A stretch of 64,000 nucleotides of DNA from Telopea speciosissima (Eukaryota; Streptophyta; Magnoliopsida; Proteales; Proteaceae), in the NCBI RefSeq assembly GCF_018873765.1, contig NC_057920.1, positions 8,817,307-8,881,306 on the forward strand, read 5' to 3'. This document shows positions 33,101 to 45,400 of this stretch, piece after piece. The position numbers and the translations under genes are program-made. Each line of letters opens with the position of its first letter. Position 1 is the stretch's first letter. Below the pieces are notes generated by a model. The model was given only the letters and a program-made list of their open reading frames with translations, had not been told where the DNA came from and ran no database searches.

Positions 33101-33130
33101 GCGCATGTAAGGATCATTGAGGTCTCCCAT
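21165..33130 (-). CDS. U1-70K: U1 small nuclear ribonucleoprotein 70 kDa protein (U1-70K)
   Basis: This is a core U1 snRNP protein that binds U1 stem-loop I and recruits SR proteins to 5' splice sites in the nucleus. Ten coding exons, 5' to 3': 33130-33032, 32563-32449, 32365-32286, 26602-26527, 26274-26210, 26119-26057, 24002-23921, 23826-23664, 22358-22281, 21837-21165. They total 1494 bases, or 497 residues plus TAG, and every junction is GT-AG and in frame. Residues 1-110 hold the plant-conserved [16 protein letters not shown] and [15 protein letters not shown] region. The RRM follows with RNP2 LFIARL (140-145) and RNP1 RGYAFIEY (179-186), then [20 protein letters not shown]. The last exon encodes a 224-residue RD/RE/RDRD domain ending SREFEH. 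Arabidopsis U1-70K has 427 residues, so this acidic-basic tail is longer. Introns 3 and 6 are large and filled with repeats. Confidence 0.97.
22359..23663 (-). other. U1-70K intron 8 with a MITE
   Basis: This intron lies between exons ending 23664 and starting 22358. It contains the small MITE at 23249-23378 and C and G homopolymers near 22680 and 22831. Confidence 0.7.
23249..23378. mobile_element. small MITE, catagttgtcaagg family
   Basis: The left end CATAGTAGTCACAGCATCTAGG and the right end ...GACACCTTGACAACTATG form terminal inverted repeats. The flanks ATCAGGAC and ATCAGTAC are a near-perfect 8-base target duplication with one mismatch. Related pieces lie at 11255-11420, 12775-12835, 27850-27890 and 31245-31340. 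Confidence 0.7.
24003..26056 (-). other. U1-70K intron 6, candidate regulated intron
   Basis: A 2.05-kb intron splits the RRM between helix 1 (IKREFEAYG) and strand 2. Reading on from exon 6 gives 39 more codons and then a stop (TAA at 25937-25939), so retention would yield a protein of about 205 residues with half an RRM. A strong second donor, CG|GTAAGAG, lies at 26002-26001, exactly 54 bases downstream of the exon 6 donor and in frame. The middle of the intron is an array of diverged repeats (24180-25500). Confidence 0.7.
24180..25500 (-). repeat. diverged tandem array in U1-70K intron 6
   Basis: Two clear copies of about 325 bases (24575-24895 and 24898-25255) share 'tggaatttggattggcagaa', 'gcccccttaccaggga' and 'aaacaaacccttactgcca'. 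More diverged partial copies flank them at about 24180-24430 and 25340-25500. On the minus strand three copies carry AAAG|GTGAGCA 5'-splice-site-like sequences (donor GT at 24599, 24925 and 24202). Inside the right copy a 40-base segment is perfectly duplicated (25141-25180 and 25181-25220). Confidence 0.75.
27056..27222. ncRNA. long fold-back, miRNA-precursor-like or MITE
   Basis: The left arm 27056-27114 pairs with the right arm 27165-27222 at about 84% identity, leaving a 50-base loop. The inner stem GAAGATATGTGCCACC is perfect over 16 bases, with three mismatches just outside it. No direct repeat flanks the hairpin. It resembles no plant miRNA I remember. The fold is the same on both strands, and the intron transcript (minus strand) would contain it. 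A small inverted-repeat transposon is the main alternative. Confidence 0.4.
28684..31183 (+). mobile_element. solo LTR (TGATGCAG family) containing a nested copy of itself
   Basis: The outer LTR starts TGATGCAG at 28684 and ends CTACATTA at 31183. It is flanked by the 5-base direct repeat GTTGT (28679-28683 and 31184-31188). Without the inner insertion it is about 1.22 kb, close to its relatives (1178 and 1272 bases). The 3' part is rich in AAACCCTAA motifs, as in the copy at 4080-5257. Confidence 0.83.
29078..30349 (+). mobile_element. inner solo LTR of the same family
   Basis: It starts TGATGCAG and ends CTACATTA, with the target duplication GATAG at 29073-29077 and 30350-30354. It has a TATA-like tattataaataa near 29470. 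It interrupts the outer solo LTR, so it inserted later. Confidence 0.85.
31245..31340. mobile_element. small MITE, catagttgtcaagg family
   Basis: The ends CATAGTTGGTAAGGC and GCCATGACAACTATG are near-perfect inverted repeats, and the core carries 'caccttggtcgcc' and 'caccttgggtcgcc'. No clean target duplication was seen. Confidence 0.65.
31813..31905 (+). mobile_element. short tRNA-derived SINE
   Basis: The 93-base element is flanked by the exact 11-base direct repeat AGTCACCTTTC (31802-31812 and 31906-31916). Inside it are an A-box-like TTGCTCAGTTGG (from 31827) and a B-box-like GGTCATGAGTTCAATTC (about 31865-31881), spaced as in tRNA genes. It ends in a short A-rich tail. It is far shorter than usual plant SINEs and cannot fold as a normal tRNA, so a 3'-truncated SINE or retroposed tRNA-like piece is likely. 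Confidence 0.7.
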
Positions 33131-33290
33131 TTTCCAGAGATCAGATCAGAAAAACTTTATGGGTTTCAGGATCTTCAACTCTGACGACCAGAGCAAAAAA
33201 GGCATTCGACGATCGTTCACCTCTCTTCTTTCTCCCTATTAAGAATCGGGCGGAATGACTAGAAAGAACAGTAACGATGGTTTTGTCGAG

Positions 33291-33300
33291 CTATTTATAG
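33291..33300 (-). promoter_or_regulatory. TATA box of U1-70K
   Basis: The minus strand reads CTATAAATAG about 160 bases upstream of the ATG at 33130, giving a plausible 5' UTR of about 130 bases. A repeat unit with gatcggtatcgg-type motifs begins within about 15 bases upstream. Confidence 0.6.
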
Positions 33301-33309
33301 TAAATTATT

Positions 33310-33790
33310 AACTAAGACGGTGCCAAATCCAGATGAGGTCTATCGGATCGAATCGGTCAAAAATCGCCGGATCGGAGTCGTATTTGTCCAAACCGATCCC
33401 GCTCCGGCAAGGTATTCCTGGATCGGTTTACTCAGTTGGATCGGACGATACAAACCGATACTTGTCATTTTTATGTTTTTTTTACCCCCTTTAATTTTTA
33501 ATATTTTTGATCAATTCTTATCGATTTTTATTATTGAGCAACAGATCTCTACTTGGTTGGATGGTCCCAATACAAGCATCTGGGCCAATGGGTGAGCACG
33601 TCTAGGTATCTATCTAGGGGACAGAGTCGTCACCTCATGGTGCCTTGAGAGAGGGCATAGGAAACACCACCACGTAGAGATCTTTTTTGCTGTAGTATTT
33701 TATAATATTTTTTACCGATACCAAGATTAATCCAGTAAAACCTGGATTTTGACTGATATCAAGACCGACCGATACGTGGATCACTTGCAA
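33310..33790. repeat. gatcggtatcgg-type dispersed repeat upstream of U1-70K
   Basis: It is rich in 'gatcgg', 'cggatcgg' and 'accgatacc' motifs in both orientations, as in a hAT-like MITE arm. A similar stretch lies at 54580-54790 upstream of the gamma-COP gene. Precise ends could not be set. Confidence 0.5.
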
Positions 33791-36485
33791 GATTGCAATC
33801 TATCAAATTTCAAGTGAAGAAGCTAAGAGAAAAAAAAAAGTTCTTCTCCGTCACTGTGAGTAGTGAAGTAGGACGTTTCACTAGTTATCATACAACAGTA
33901 GATGGGTTATTCTATGTTATAAAAGATCAGAGAGATATCTTAGTGGTTCAATTTCAGGCTTCACCTTAAAATGAGTAGAGAAAGTAGCTAAAACCTAAAA
34001 ATACAAAAGATTTCATTTTGTATTTTATATTTATTTCCATTTAATAGCATTTTGAAAATTTACTAAAGCATTGAAATAAGAGTTTGAGCAACTTTTCATA
34101 TTTACTTTAGATTAGAATTTAGCCATTGTGATGTAAATGAGGTCTTCTATCACATGGATTAACCCATGCACTGCCAAATGTAAAATAATAAAGTATCATA
34201 GGCATAATGAGGCCTAAAAAGACCCCCCAAAAAAAAAAATTTAAAAAAAGAAGCAGCTAAAATTCTGATTTTAAGAGGGGAATGATATATAATAAGAGAG
34301 AAAGTCCTTTGAGCAAGCTGTATAGGAGAGTGAACCAATGAAGGTCGATGACATGGTTTTCATATATAAGGAGTAGTCATGCGAAAAGGAGAGAGAGACT
34401 GCTAATGTATCCTCCATGTTCGGCTTCAGAGACTTTTCTCATATTTCTAGGGAGGGAGTACACCTCCTCTTGAGATGAAAAACAAAAATTATTTTTTGGT
34501 CTCCCTCCTGCATTGGGACGGAAAACAAAAATTATTTTTTGGGATGTAAGATAGTAAGACTCAATAGTCTTGCAAAATGTATGAGGTTAGCATTTTCATA
34601 TTTGGGAGGTTTGTATAATTAACAATCTCTAATTGTGATACTAATGGCTGCTTCTTTGTTCAAAATTAATTTTGATTTCCATCCCCTTCCCTTCCTTATG
34701 TAAGATTTGTGGAAAAGAGAGAGAATCCATTGATCACACTCTTGTTTATTTACAAGTTGTTCATGTATGGACCTTAGCAAGAGCAAGCTGTTGAAATTAT
34801 TTTACATGATTTATTGAAAACCAAATACGTACTTATATGATGATTAGAAAGGGTGGGAAAACATATTTGACTGAAATGTGAAAAACTCTGTTCTATATGA
34901 TTTTTTTACAATATAGAGATCTAATTTAAAATAACAATTACTTGGATCCTTTTTTTTCCCCTCCACCCAGAGGTCTGATTCTGTGATTAACAAGTGAAAA
35001 GATATTTTCGACCCTATCCTACACATAGGTGGAGGGAGACATAGGAGACCAATAGCTTGGTCATATCACCATTGGTGATGGAGAAGATACTTCCATTTCC
35101 ATGGGGCGAAGGAAAACTTAATCCTACTTATTTTACCACAAATAAAACTATAATGTTAAAACAAACAGTCTTGGCCATTAACACCATTCTCTAGCTGACC
35201 AGTGTTCAAAAAGTTGCCACATCAATCTTGCACTTGGCAAAAATTTCGAGAGACCAGGTCATGGCATGGCAGAACCATTTCCCCCATCATACACTATAAA
35301 TGAACCCACATCCGCATCTCTCTGCATGTATCTGCATCATCTGCCTTGCGCACCCGGTATAAGAAAAACCAAGTTCAAACCCAACTCGATCCTAGATCGG
35401 ATTGAGATATTTCAGCCCAGGCCCGACCTAGGCTCAGGGAAATTTAGCTCTCTTCCAGCAGTGGCAGGAACTGGAGGGTCCACCCCAACAAAAATACCCA
35501 CAAACAATGATGGTTTCGGTCATTTCCAGGTGGGACCCACTGTGAAATGACCATAACACAACCCCAACCCCTGTTTTTGGAATTTTTTTTTGATGCGCTC
35601 TTGCCACGGCTGGAGGAGAGCCAGATCCGGCTCAGGGTGGGTCGGGCATGGCCCTATTTTATCACTAGACATCTAAAGCAACTTGCATTATTTTTGTTTT
35701 TAATTTATATATTTTAAAAATGTGTAACTATATAAACAATATCGGGCAAGGCCCTAACCCAGCCTAGGTATCTCAACCCTTGCCACCCTGTGGGCTGAAA
35801 ATCCCAGCCCAGGCCTTGCTGGGACAATATTGCACCCCTAGTCACAACCCTTTAATTATAGTCCCCCTTTCCCAGAGAGAGACACAACTAACAAAAGGAA
35901 ATGCAGTGGATTTGATCAGACGTTTGTAAAAACCATGGCCTTGTTCTCTGTAAAATCATAATATCTGCATTCTGCCAGTTCGCACAAAACCTTGACACAA
36001 AATACAATTTCCTAGATGGTCTGCACAGATTGAGAGGGCAGGAGAAACAGGAGGAAACATGACACTACGCTGAAGCAGAAAAAATAGGTATAATTGACAG
36101 TTCAGTGATTCCGAGATGGCATCAGAATAAAAATAAATGCACAGCAGACCAGATAAAACCTGTATATTAGAAATCAAAGAAACAGACCCTTGCAATAGAA
36201 CTAACATTTGTTCACTGTCAAAGTATTCAATTGTTCAAGATATTGAGCTATGGAAAGAGTATAAAATCAGAATAAACAAATGGATTCTAACCCCTCATTC
36301 CCTTGGCTTGGATTGTTCCGCTTTTCTGAAACCCCATCAAAACAGTCCAATTCCTTGTTTGATGTATACTTTTTATGTCTGATGCCAATTAGCTCTGCTA
36401 CATACAAAAACCAAGACCTCCAGTGCCATCAAAAAAATGCCAATGAGAAGACCCAAAAATCAAGCCAAAGAAACTAGTTGTAGCA
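33791..36485. other. intergenic between U1-70K and gamma-COP
   Basis: There is no host exon. The block 35370-35840 carries 'cccaggcccgacc' and 'gcaatattg...cccagcc' motifs typical of a GC-rich plant MITE. The rest is AT-rich. The right end must contain the gamma-COP 3' UTR below 36486. Confidence 0.5.
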
Positions 36486-39400
36486 TCAACCACTAGCAAT
36501 AATCTCGTGGATGGCATCACTGACAGCTTGATCTTCAGATCTAACTGCCAGCTTCATGGCAACCTGCTTGGGCCCATCAATCCCAAATGACAAGCGGACA
36601 AGAACCTTGACATTGCCAATGTACACACCGGACAACAAACATGAGTGTGATCTTGAGTTGCTTGGGACGACTTCAGTGCCCTGCGTGGTACAAATGTATA
36701 AAGCCTTTCAACACATGGAACATTTTCCTTTGAGACATCAGTATCCCCTCTTAACTAATTAAAAATAAGATTTTAAAAAAAAATAGCAAAATGCATGATT
36801 TGCTAGATGGATAAAAGAAAACCAACTTGACACATTTTCTACTTGGCTTCCTGTTCAACAGTAAAATATTAAGTGAATCCAGCAGGCAACTCATGAATGT
36901 ACTAACCCATAAATTGAAGCCATCTGGGAAGGCACCTCTTAAATGACCAATGAACCAAAAGCAAATATGCATATTTCCATCCAACAAATCCAACTTTTGA
37001 GCATTAGTAAAATTCTTAAGGTCCTCGAATATGCTCCTCTTTTTTTTTGTGTGTGTGTGTGTGCGTGTGGTTTCGTTTTTAGTTGAGCATTGGGGAAGCA
37101 GATTATTAGTTGGTTGTATGCAGGTTAAAATGGGTATTGAACTAGGTTTCAACATGGACCCCAAGATGTTCACATATTATGCACATGAAGATGCCAAAAA
37201 TCCAAATTGTTATATATTTTTATTCCCATGGGGCACTATCATAATCTGATGACAAGACTTACCTCACAGGGCTGCAAGCCGAGGATGTTGATGACAGCAT
37301 TCACAGCCTCAGCCAGGCTCTCCCTTACTCCAAGGCCATACTCATCAACACGCTCATTATCTGGGCCCATGCTTTCCCATGCATTCCTAAAATTGGAGAC
37401 CCCCACTTTCAACATATAATCTGCATGCACGACCTCAAGGTCCTCCAGCTGATACTCATCTTCAACACCATCTTCCTCCGCTTCACCAGTACTAGTATCA
37501 ACCTGACAAAAGCCGACAGAAATTGGAACAATATGAATAGAAGTTTCAAAAGTTTAAAGCAAAAAATTTCTTTATTTCTTTTTAATTTTTTAAAGAAGCA
37601 TATTAATATACATGAAACATTTCATACTCAGTCCCACAAGGTATATTTTTTAGGGAATCGGGAATGCTAGAAAAAGATTAAGCTGCCAAATAACGAAAGA
37701 GAGAAGGGGGAAAGATGCACTTCGCATCACCAAGACTTTTAGTTACCTCTAGAAACCTAGAAAATCCATCTTCATGCTAGTTGTACTTATCAACTAGGAA
37801 AGATGAGCTAATTAGCCCCACAAAGCCACATGTTTTAATAAGCATTGTAAAAGAACTTGTAAGAAAAAAAAGGGGGAGAAGTTTTGTACACGCCCATGCA
37901 TGGTGCACGATCGTGCTTTCAACCATTGGATGGGCAATAATCGTGCACAGTACACGACCGCCCATCCCCATCCAATGGTTACAAGCACGGTCGTGCAACA
38001 TGCACAGCCGTCTACAAAACCTTTTGCCAAAAAACAATATAGGTTACTTTTCACAATTTGGTTACAAGTAGTCTAAACTTTTCAGAAATTTGGGTTCCAA
38101 ATGCCTAAACCATTAACTAAGCTCAGTGGTTGTTGGTTTCATTTGGTGCAGGTCTCTGACAGAGTATAATGTCTTACTCAACCAAGATGCATATACCATA
38201 TATGTCATAGGCCATACTATATAATATATATATATGGAAATCTGTTTGTAACTAACATGCTTACAACAATGTGTTGCATACTTGCATCCTGGTTTCTGGC
38301 ATAAATAAGTGCCTGTCCTAGTTTCCCACTAAGTCAGACTCCTATTTGGACTTTGATTTTGGAAAATCGGATAGTGCCATTGTGTTTAAATGGCCCAAAA
38401 TAGGTCAAAAAACCCACCGAAACCATCAAACGAGTTCCAAAAAAAAAGGTGCACCAACTCTCACCGAGATCTCGGTCCAACTCGGTTTTTTGACTGGACG
38501 AAACCAGTTCCGAAACCGAGTTCTCTAACCATGAGGTGAGGTTGGATCAGTTTGCTAAATTACAATATTAGGCATTTTACCCTAATTCTACATCATCATA
38601 TGATGGGTAAAAAATCCAGTTAAAAATTCTGTTTGTAACCTTCTTGGTTACAAACAGACACACCCATATATATATATATGTATATAATATATATTAAGTA
38701 CAAACTGCCTTTGATTATACTTTTTCACTTGACAGAAATACTTCCTCATTTTAACTAAATTTATCTAGAAAATGAAATCCCTACACATCACTCTCTCCAT
38801 CCCTATATTTTTATCTCTACTACAGTACTACATTCCCTCCATATCCCACTTTCCTTAGACTCTCTCCACCAACTCTCCCTCAATGTCTAATCTCTCTCTC
38901 TCTCTCTCCTTCTTAGGGTGACATACCATGACCCCATGATTATGGTACAGATTCTCAATGGAGTTGAGGGGTTGAACCTCCCATGCTCTAATCAATTGAA
39001 GGTTCAACCCACCTAATGACTATGTGGGTTTTTTCATTAATCACGAGTCCTTGATGGGTAATAAATTTTCGTGTGTCCATAATAAGGATGTCTCACTATA
39101 TGTCCGCACTCTAAAGTCGAGATAAGAATTACTACTAACTGCAATTCTGTTTTGCTAAGTATGCAGAGTAATTGCACAGAAACCTGTGCAAACTATGAGT
39201 TGCAAGAAATAACAAGAGGCTCTAACAGTTTTATCTTAGCAAGCCTACCATTTGAGCATACGAAGAGCTTATGTGCTTCTCCCTTGCTAGGTGGGAGGCA
39301 CAACAAATTACCCAAATGACCACAACAATTTGATGGCTGAAAATATTAGGGAAAATGCCAATACATGAAAAGTTATATGATTAAATTTGGCTCTGAAATT

Positions 39401-42400
39401 TGACACATGGAAATCCAACTGCGCTTTAGCTATCTAATGGTCCAGCTGTCAACAGGTCAGATTCGAGTCAGATCACACCTGAACCAATGATTAGGAAATG
39501 AGTCAATACAATCAGATCCGATAATCCGACAAAACACTCAGAGAGTGATACGTCTCTCTCTCTCTCTCTATCCCCTTTCTCTATCCTCTCCCTCCACCCA
39601 AAAAAAAAAAAACATATTACCACACGTGCATGCTTGCTAGCATTTATTAAAATGCTGAGTGGTGACAATTATTGACAATTCTGGGGAATTGGAACAATGA
39701 TATAGGTTCAATTTAGAATCTTAACAAGCTCTGAAGCCCACCATTTGAGCATATGAGGAGCTTATGTGCTTCTCCCTTGCAAGGTGGGAGGCACAACAAA
39801 TTACCCAAATGACCACGAAACAATTGGATGGCTGAAAATATTAGGAAAAATGCCAATACATGAAAAGTTATACGATTAAATTTGGCTCTGAAATTTGACA
39901 CATGGAAATCCAACTGCGCTTTATCTATCTAATGGTCCAGCTGTCAACAGGTCAGATTCGAGTCAGATCACACCTGAACCAATGATTAGGAAATGAGTCA
40001 ATACAATCAGATCCGATAATCCGACAAATTACTCAGAGTTATACATCCTGTCTCCATCTCTATATTTTTATCTCTACTACAGGTACTACTTTCCCTCCAT
40101 ATCCCCTTTCCTTGGACTCTCTCTCTTTCTTAGGGTGACACATACCATGACCCCATGATTATGATACAGATTCTCAATGGAGTTGAGGGGTTGAGCCTCC
40201 CATGCTCTAATCAATTGAAGTTTCAACCCACCTAATGACTATGTGGGTTCTTCCATTAATCAGGATTTTGAGCACAAGGAAGCTGCCAAATGAGTGGAGG
40301 AGAAGAATTGTAATCCCGATCTACAAAAACAAAAGTGATATCCAAAACTGTAATAACTATAGAGGCATAAAGCTAATGAGTCGCACTATGAAACTGTGGG
40401 AGAAGGTTATTGAAACCCGTTTGAGAAGAGAGACTCATATCTCGATGAACCAATTTGGCTTTATGCCAGGTAGATCCACGACAGAAGCTATCTGCTTATT
40501 GAGGAGGCTTATGGAAAGATATAGAGATATGAGTCCCTAGAGATCTAATCCAACATGTTCTAGTGAAGAGGGGTGGTGTCAAGTAAATATGTGGATGTCA
40601 ATAAAGATATGTATGAGGGCGCGGTGACTAGTGTGAGATCTGTGGGAAGTCAGGGCAAGAAATTCCCAATTACGATTGGATTACATCAGGGCTCAGCCTC
40701 AAGTCCTTACCTTTTTGTGCTTATCATGGATGATATAACCAAGGCAATCAAGATGAGGTCCCATAGTGTATGTTCTTCGCCGATGATATCATTTTGGTGA
40801 AAGTGACAAAAGAAGGGATTAACTCTAAGTTAGAGCTTTGGAGGTCAACCTTGGAAACGAAGAAGCTTTAAGATTCGTAGAACGAAGACGGAGTATATGA
40901 TGAGTAATTTTAGTCATACTTTGATGCATACTAATATGGTGTGAATTGAGGAAAGAGAGATACCGTAAAGTGACTATTTTAGATCTCTGGGGTCAATCAT
41001 AAATAAAGAAATTGACATAGAGGATGATGTTTCACAGAAAATTAAAGTGGGCTGGATGAAATGGAGAGGTGCGTCTGGAGTTCTGTGTGACCGACATATT
41101 CCTGTAAAGCTTAAAGGAAAGTTTATAGGACTGTTGTTCGTCCGGACATAATGAATGGGGCAAAATGTTGGGCAGTTAAGAAGTGTCATATTGATAAGCT
41201 TTGTGTAGCAGAGATGAGGATGTTAAGATGGATGTATGGAAAAACAAGGAAGGATAAAGTACGGAATGAACATATAAGAGCGGACTTGAGAGTTGCCCCG
41301 ATCAATGACAAGCTCCGAGAGAGTCGTTTAAGGTGGTATCGTCATATTCAAAGGGGGCCTAGGGACGCCCTAGTAAGGAGGAGTGATATGATTCCAATTG
41401 AAGGAGCTAAAAGAGCTAGGTCCCAAGTATGACCTCAGACAGAGCCTATTGGAGGGCAAGAATACATGTCGTAGACCCCATTTAGCTGAGATTTTCCTGA
41501 CGTGTAACGTGTTGGGTTATGCCTCTTTCCTCTTACTATCTTTCATCTTTCTATTTATTTCCCATCTTCCATTTGTCTTTTTCCTTCTGTCATCTCTCAT
41601 CTCTTTCCCATCCCTCTTCTCCCATCTTTTCTTTACCCTTTTTGAGTATAATTCGGTTTTCTCTATTTTGTTTTGTTTGGATCCATGTAGCCGACCCCAT
41701 TAAGTTGGGATAAGGCTGAGTTTGTTGTTGTTGTTGTTGTTAGAATCTTAACAAACGGATATAGTGATAAACTTTTCTAATTTTAACGATGTGGGTATTT
41801 GGGGCAGTAGACAAAACAAATTATGTTAACCTCAGGTATATGCTTTAGTACTGTAGCAGTAGCTAATTCTAGTACCACTGAGGCACCATTACGTCAACTC
41901 AATGCCAGCAGGCTGTTGGTAAGAAGGGTCGATCTGTCAGATTTTCTTTGTACATCAAGCTTTGGTTATTTTTAATGAATGATTCCAAACAAAAGTAAGT
42001 GACTATCCTTTTCCTTTCTTTCATCTTTGTGCAGAGCTAAGGGTTTACAACATAGGAAGAAGAATCACGCCCCTGAGGCCCATCGGTTTAAGTTATAATC
42101 AGCCCAGTCAAGTCTTATTCTGGCCATCAGTTTAAGTTGTGTTCAGGACCACACTTAGGCCCATTTCACGGTTATAACTTAAGTCCCTCATAAGCCATCA
42201 GTTTACTCAATTGAGGCCCTATTTTTGTCTCCTAATGGGCCATCAATTGATGGACATTCTTATGTGGTCCCATATTGGAAGATATCTACTATTATAGTTT
42301 CTAATTTTGATGTTATTCTTTTCCACTTTGGTTTTAGTCATAAATCTCTAGTATTTCTATTTATTTGACTGTAGGCTACTTGGTAGCCAAGGCTTCTATT

Positions 42401-45400
42401 CTTGTACAACATCTATTCAAATTAATAAATAGAAGAGAAGGGAGACCCCAGTCACCCCTCCCACGATTTTGGTTGTTTAACAATTGCTCTATTGTGATTT
42501 ATGGCTGCAGTAGTGAATCAGTTGCAAGCTCCTAGGTGGTGAAGCTGAACTAGACTTGGTGGTGATACCAAGTCATATCCCTCCCTGCCTTCGATCATCT
42601 TCTCTCTTTCCCTTTCTTCTTCAATCATACTGTTTCTGTCAAATTTCAGCAACCACTCCTTCTATCATGGCCATCCTTAGGTAATATCTCATCCCTTTTA
42701 TGTCTTCGTCTTATGTCTTTAATGGAAAAAGGCTGGGCACACTGCCCATGTACCGCAAGCTAGCACCGCTGTGTCTATCCCTCTCTTCCCCACTTTGAAA
42801 TGACACTCTGCCCCTCCTTTATGATGCCCCATCCTGCGCCCCATTGGTGCCGCCCTGCTAGCTTGCCGCATGCGGCCATTGTGCCTATCCCTCACCCATC
42901 TTTAAATATATATATATATATATATTAATCACTTTTTCTGCCAGATTATAATCTGTTATCCCTCCTGCTTTTCTGATTTCTATCTTATTCTAAATGCTGC
43001 TTCGTCATACTATTATACTATTTCTGCCAATTCAGCCATCGGATATGGCCCAAACTACGACCAGTTATTTCCCTCTATAAGTACTTCCTTCGACGAGAAC
43101 AGGAGGTTCATCTGACTTCTGGTTTGAGAGAGATCCCTGTTTGTTTTCAGTTACTAAATTCTGTCTTTCTAGTTACTAATTCTGTTCATCTAAGGATGTA
43201 AACGGATTGAATTCTGTACGGTGTTCGAATTCGTTAGGCAAATATACTATCCGAATTCGGTTAGAAATCCGCCGGATATATTAAAAGCAGGATCATATTC
43301 GAATTCAATCAGATATCCGGAAATTATCCGGTTCGATTCGGTTACAAAGCTTGAGAAACCTACTCTTTCGTCTTCCTTTCTCCGTTTCTTCCATCCTCAC
43401 TCTAATCCATCATCTCTCTCACTGATTCGCTCTCTCTGTTTCACTCTTTTTTCTTTTGTGTGTTTCTGTCTGAAAAAAACCTCTTGACAGGTCTTACAAT
43501 CGGAACTTCAGATCGTATTCAATCTCCCACTTGACCCTAGCTATAAAACTTTGCTTGCGATGATGCTTAAAATCCCAGCTGCAACCTATGTTCTTCAGCT
43601 TTCCAGTGATCAATTAGAGACCTGAGTAACAGGCACTCATGTAGCACAGAAAATAGAGCAAGAAAGCCATTCAATATCAGAAAATAAAAAGAGCAGTAAT
43701 GTTGAATCCATGATCGATTAGATCTGATCTATGCATCTACGAAGAAGACAATGCATGCTATGCCAGCAACAAAGCATCGAAAAATTGAACCCAACATCTA
43801 CAGCGGTGGCCATTGCTGAAGAAGAGAAGATAATTGGGTAATATAATGGCCTAGTGGGGCTGTCAGGATAATTTAAAATAAAAAATGGGAATTGAAGGTG
43901 AGATGGTGGGGTCCGTGGGAGAAAGAAAGCCGGAATAATGGTCAACCGTCGTTTGTAATCATGATATATAAAATATTGGATAATATCTATCAATCGAAGT
44001 TACAACAATACATATATATATTAGTGGAGAATTGAACGGATCGGATAATATCCGATCGGAAATTGGGATATCCGAATTCGTATCCAATTATTGGATGGAT
44101 ACGGATAGTTCTCTAAACGAATACGAATGCAAATCGAATTTGGATTTTCGACTATCTGTTGACATCTCTAGTTCTATCTAATATTTAGCCCCATCCAAGT
44201 GTTAGACAGGAGAATAGGTCTGAGGCCAGGTCTTGATAACAACATTCCCTTCCCTACCAACTCTTTTCCCAGTATCCAACGGTAGCCTTGACTTCTTTTC
44301 AGCAAATCACATTCTTCAACTTTCTCCATCAAAACCTACTTCTAGATTTTTTTTATTTTTTTTGGAAATATAGCACATGACTCTTCAAGTATGAACTGTA
44401 CGAACACCCTGACCAGCTGTACACAAGCCCATAGCTCTGTAGACAGATGCTTACCAACCAAAACCTTTTTTTTTATTCAAATAGAGGAGGGGGAGGGGAA
44501 ACAAGCAAATAGCTAAGCAGCAGTTGTACCTCTTTGACGATAAATTTTAACATATTTGAGAACTTCCCCACAGCAGGGGATCCAACTGGCTTCTCAAACG
44601 CTACAAAAGTCTGCCCTGGTGAATCATATGGTAGGGATCTTAAAGGCTTGGAAGCAACTTCAGAAAATTCCTCTGCTTCAGTGGCATCCATTAAAACAGT
44701 GACCTGGCAACAAATGAAAAAAGACAAAGTTGAATTGTAATGAACTACCAAGTGAGATGAAAAAAATATACTGGGTAAAACTGGTCATTTACATTTTCCA
44801 AAAGTTGTTCCGGAATAGTGTTTGTGCAGTTGAACTGAAACACAACATTCTCATCATAAATGTGCTTTACAACATTAACTGAATATTCTGTCTCCGGTTC
44901 TGTCAGTTCCACAGGTGCTGATGACTGGGAAAAAAGAAAAAAAGAAAAGTTCAGCAATCTATAACAAATGAATCGCCAAAATGCTTTCCAAATTGTGGAC
45001 ATAAAAAAAAGGAACCTTGAAAAGCTGTCCGAAGCCTGAAAACTCAGGGATGGATGATAGCAGTTTTTCATAAGCATCAATGGTTGACGTTGGAACAATC
45101 GGAGGAGCATCCAAACCAGTAGGCTTTTTACCAGGGGCTTTCTTCTCAGCAAGAGGCTGTGACTTGACCTCCTTAGGTACAGCATCAATATCAAATGGTT
45201 CTTCTGAAGGCTCCTGTATCAATGTCATAAAAATGAGATCATGAAGTTCCTTCAGAACCCTAGCCGCCACCACACCCTTCATTTTTTCTTTTGGCAAGGA
45301 TGATGTGATAAAAACAATCAGTAAAGCACATACACTGTCAAAGAAAACTACTTACATAGTTCTTCAAACTTGTCTCCAAGTTGGCTAGCGGAACATCCAA

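Larger units (their letters stand above)
37503..44529 (-). other. gamma-COP intron 16, 7.0 kb
   Basis: It contains the fold-back at 37881-38020, AT microsatellites, a duplicated block (38793-40262), an RTE copy (40263-41739), an LTR-like stretch (about 42030-43190) and a MITE (43191-44170). Splice sites at both ends are GT-AG and the exons on either side are intact. Confidence 0.8.

Noticed and set aside
37781..38071. Open frames on both strands around 37.8-38.1 kb
   Set aside because: Both are explained by the inverted-repeat element at 37881-38020 inside a gamma-COP intron.
41398..41713. Ser/Phe-rich open frames resembling a membrane protein
   Set aside because: This is the pyrimidine-rich 3' UTR of the RTE element just before its (TTG)n tail.
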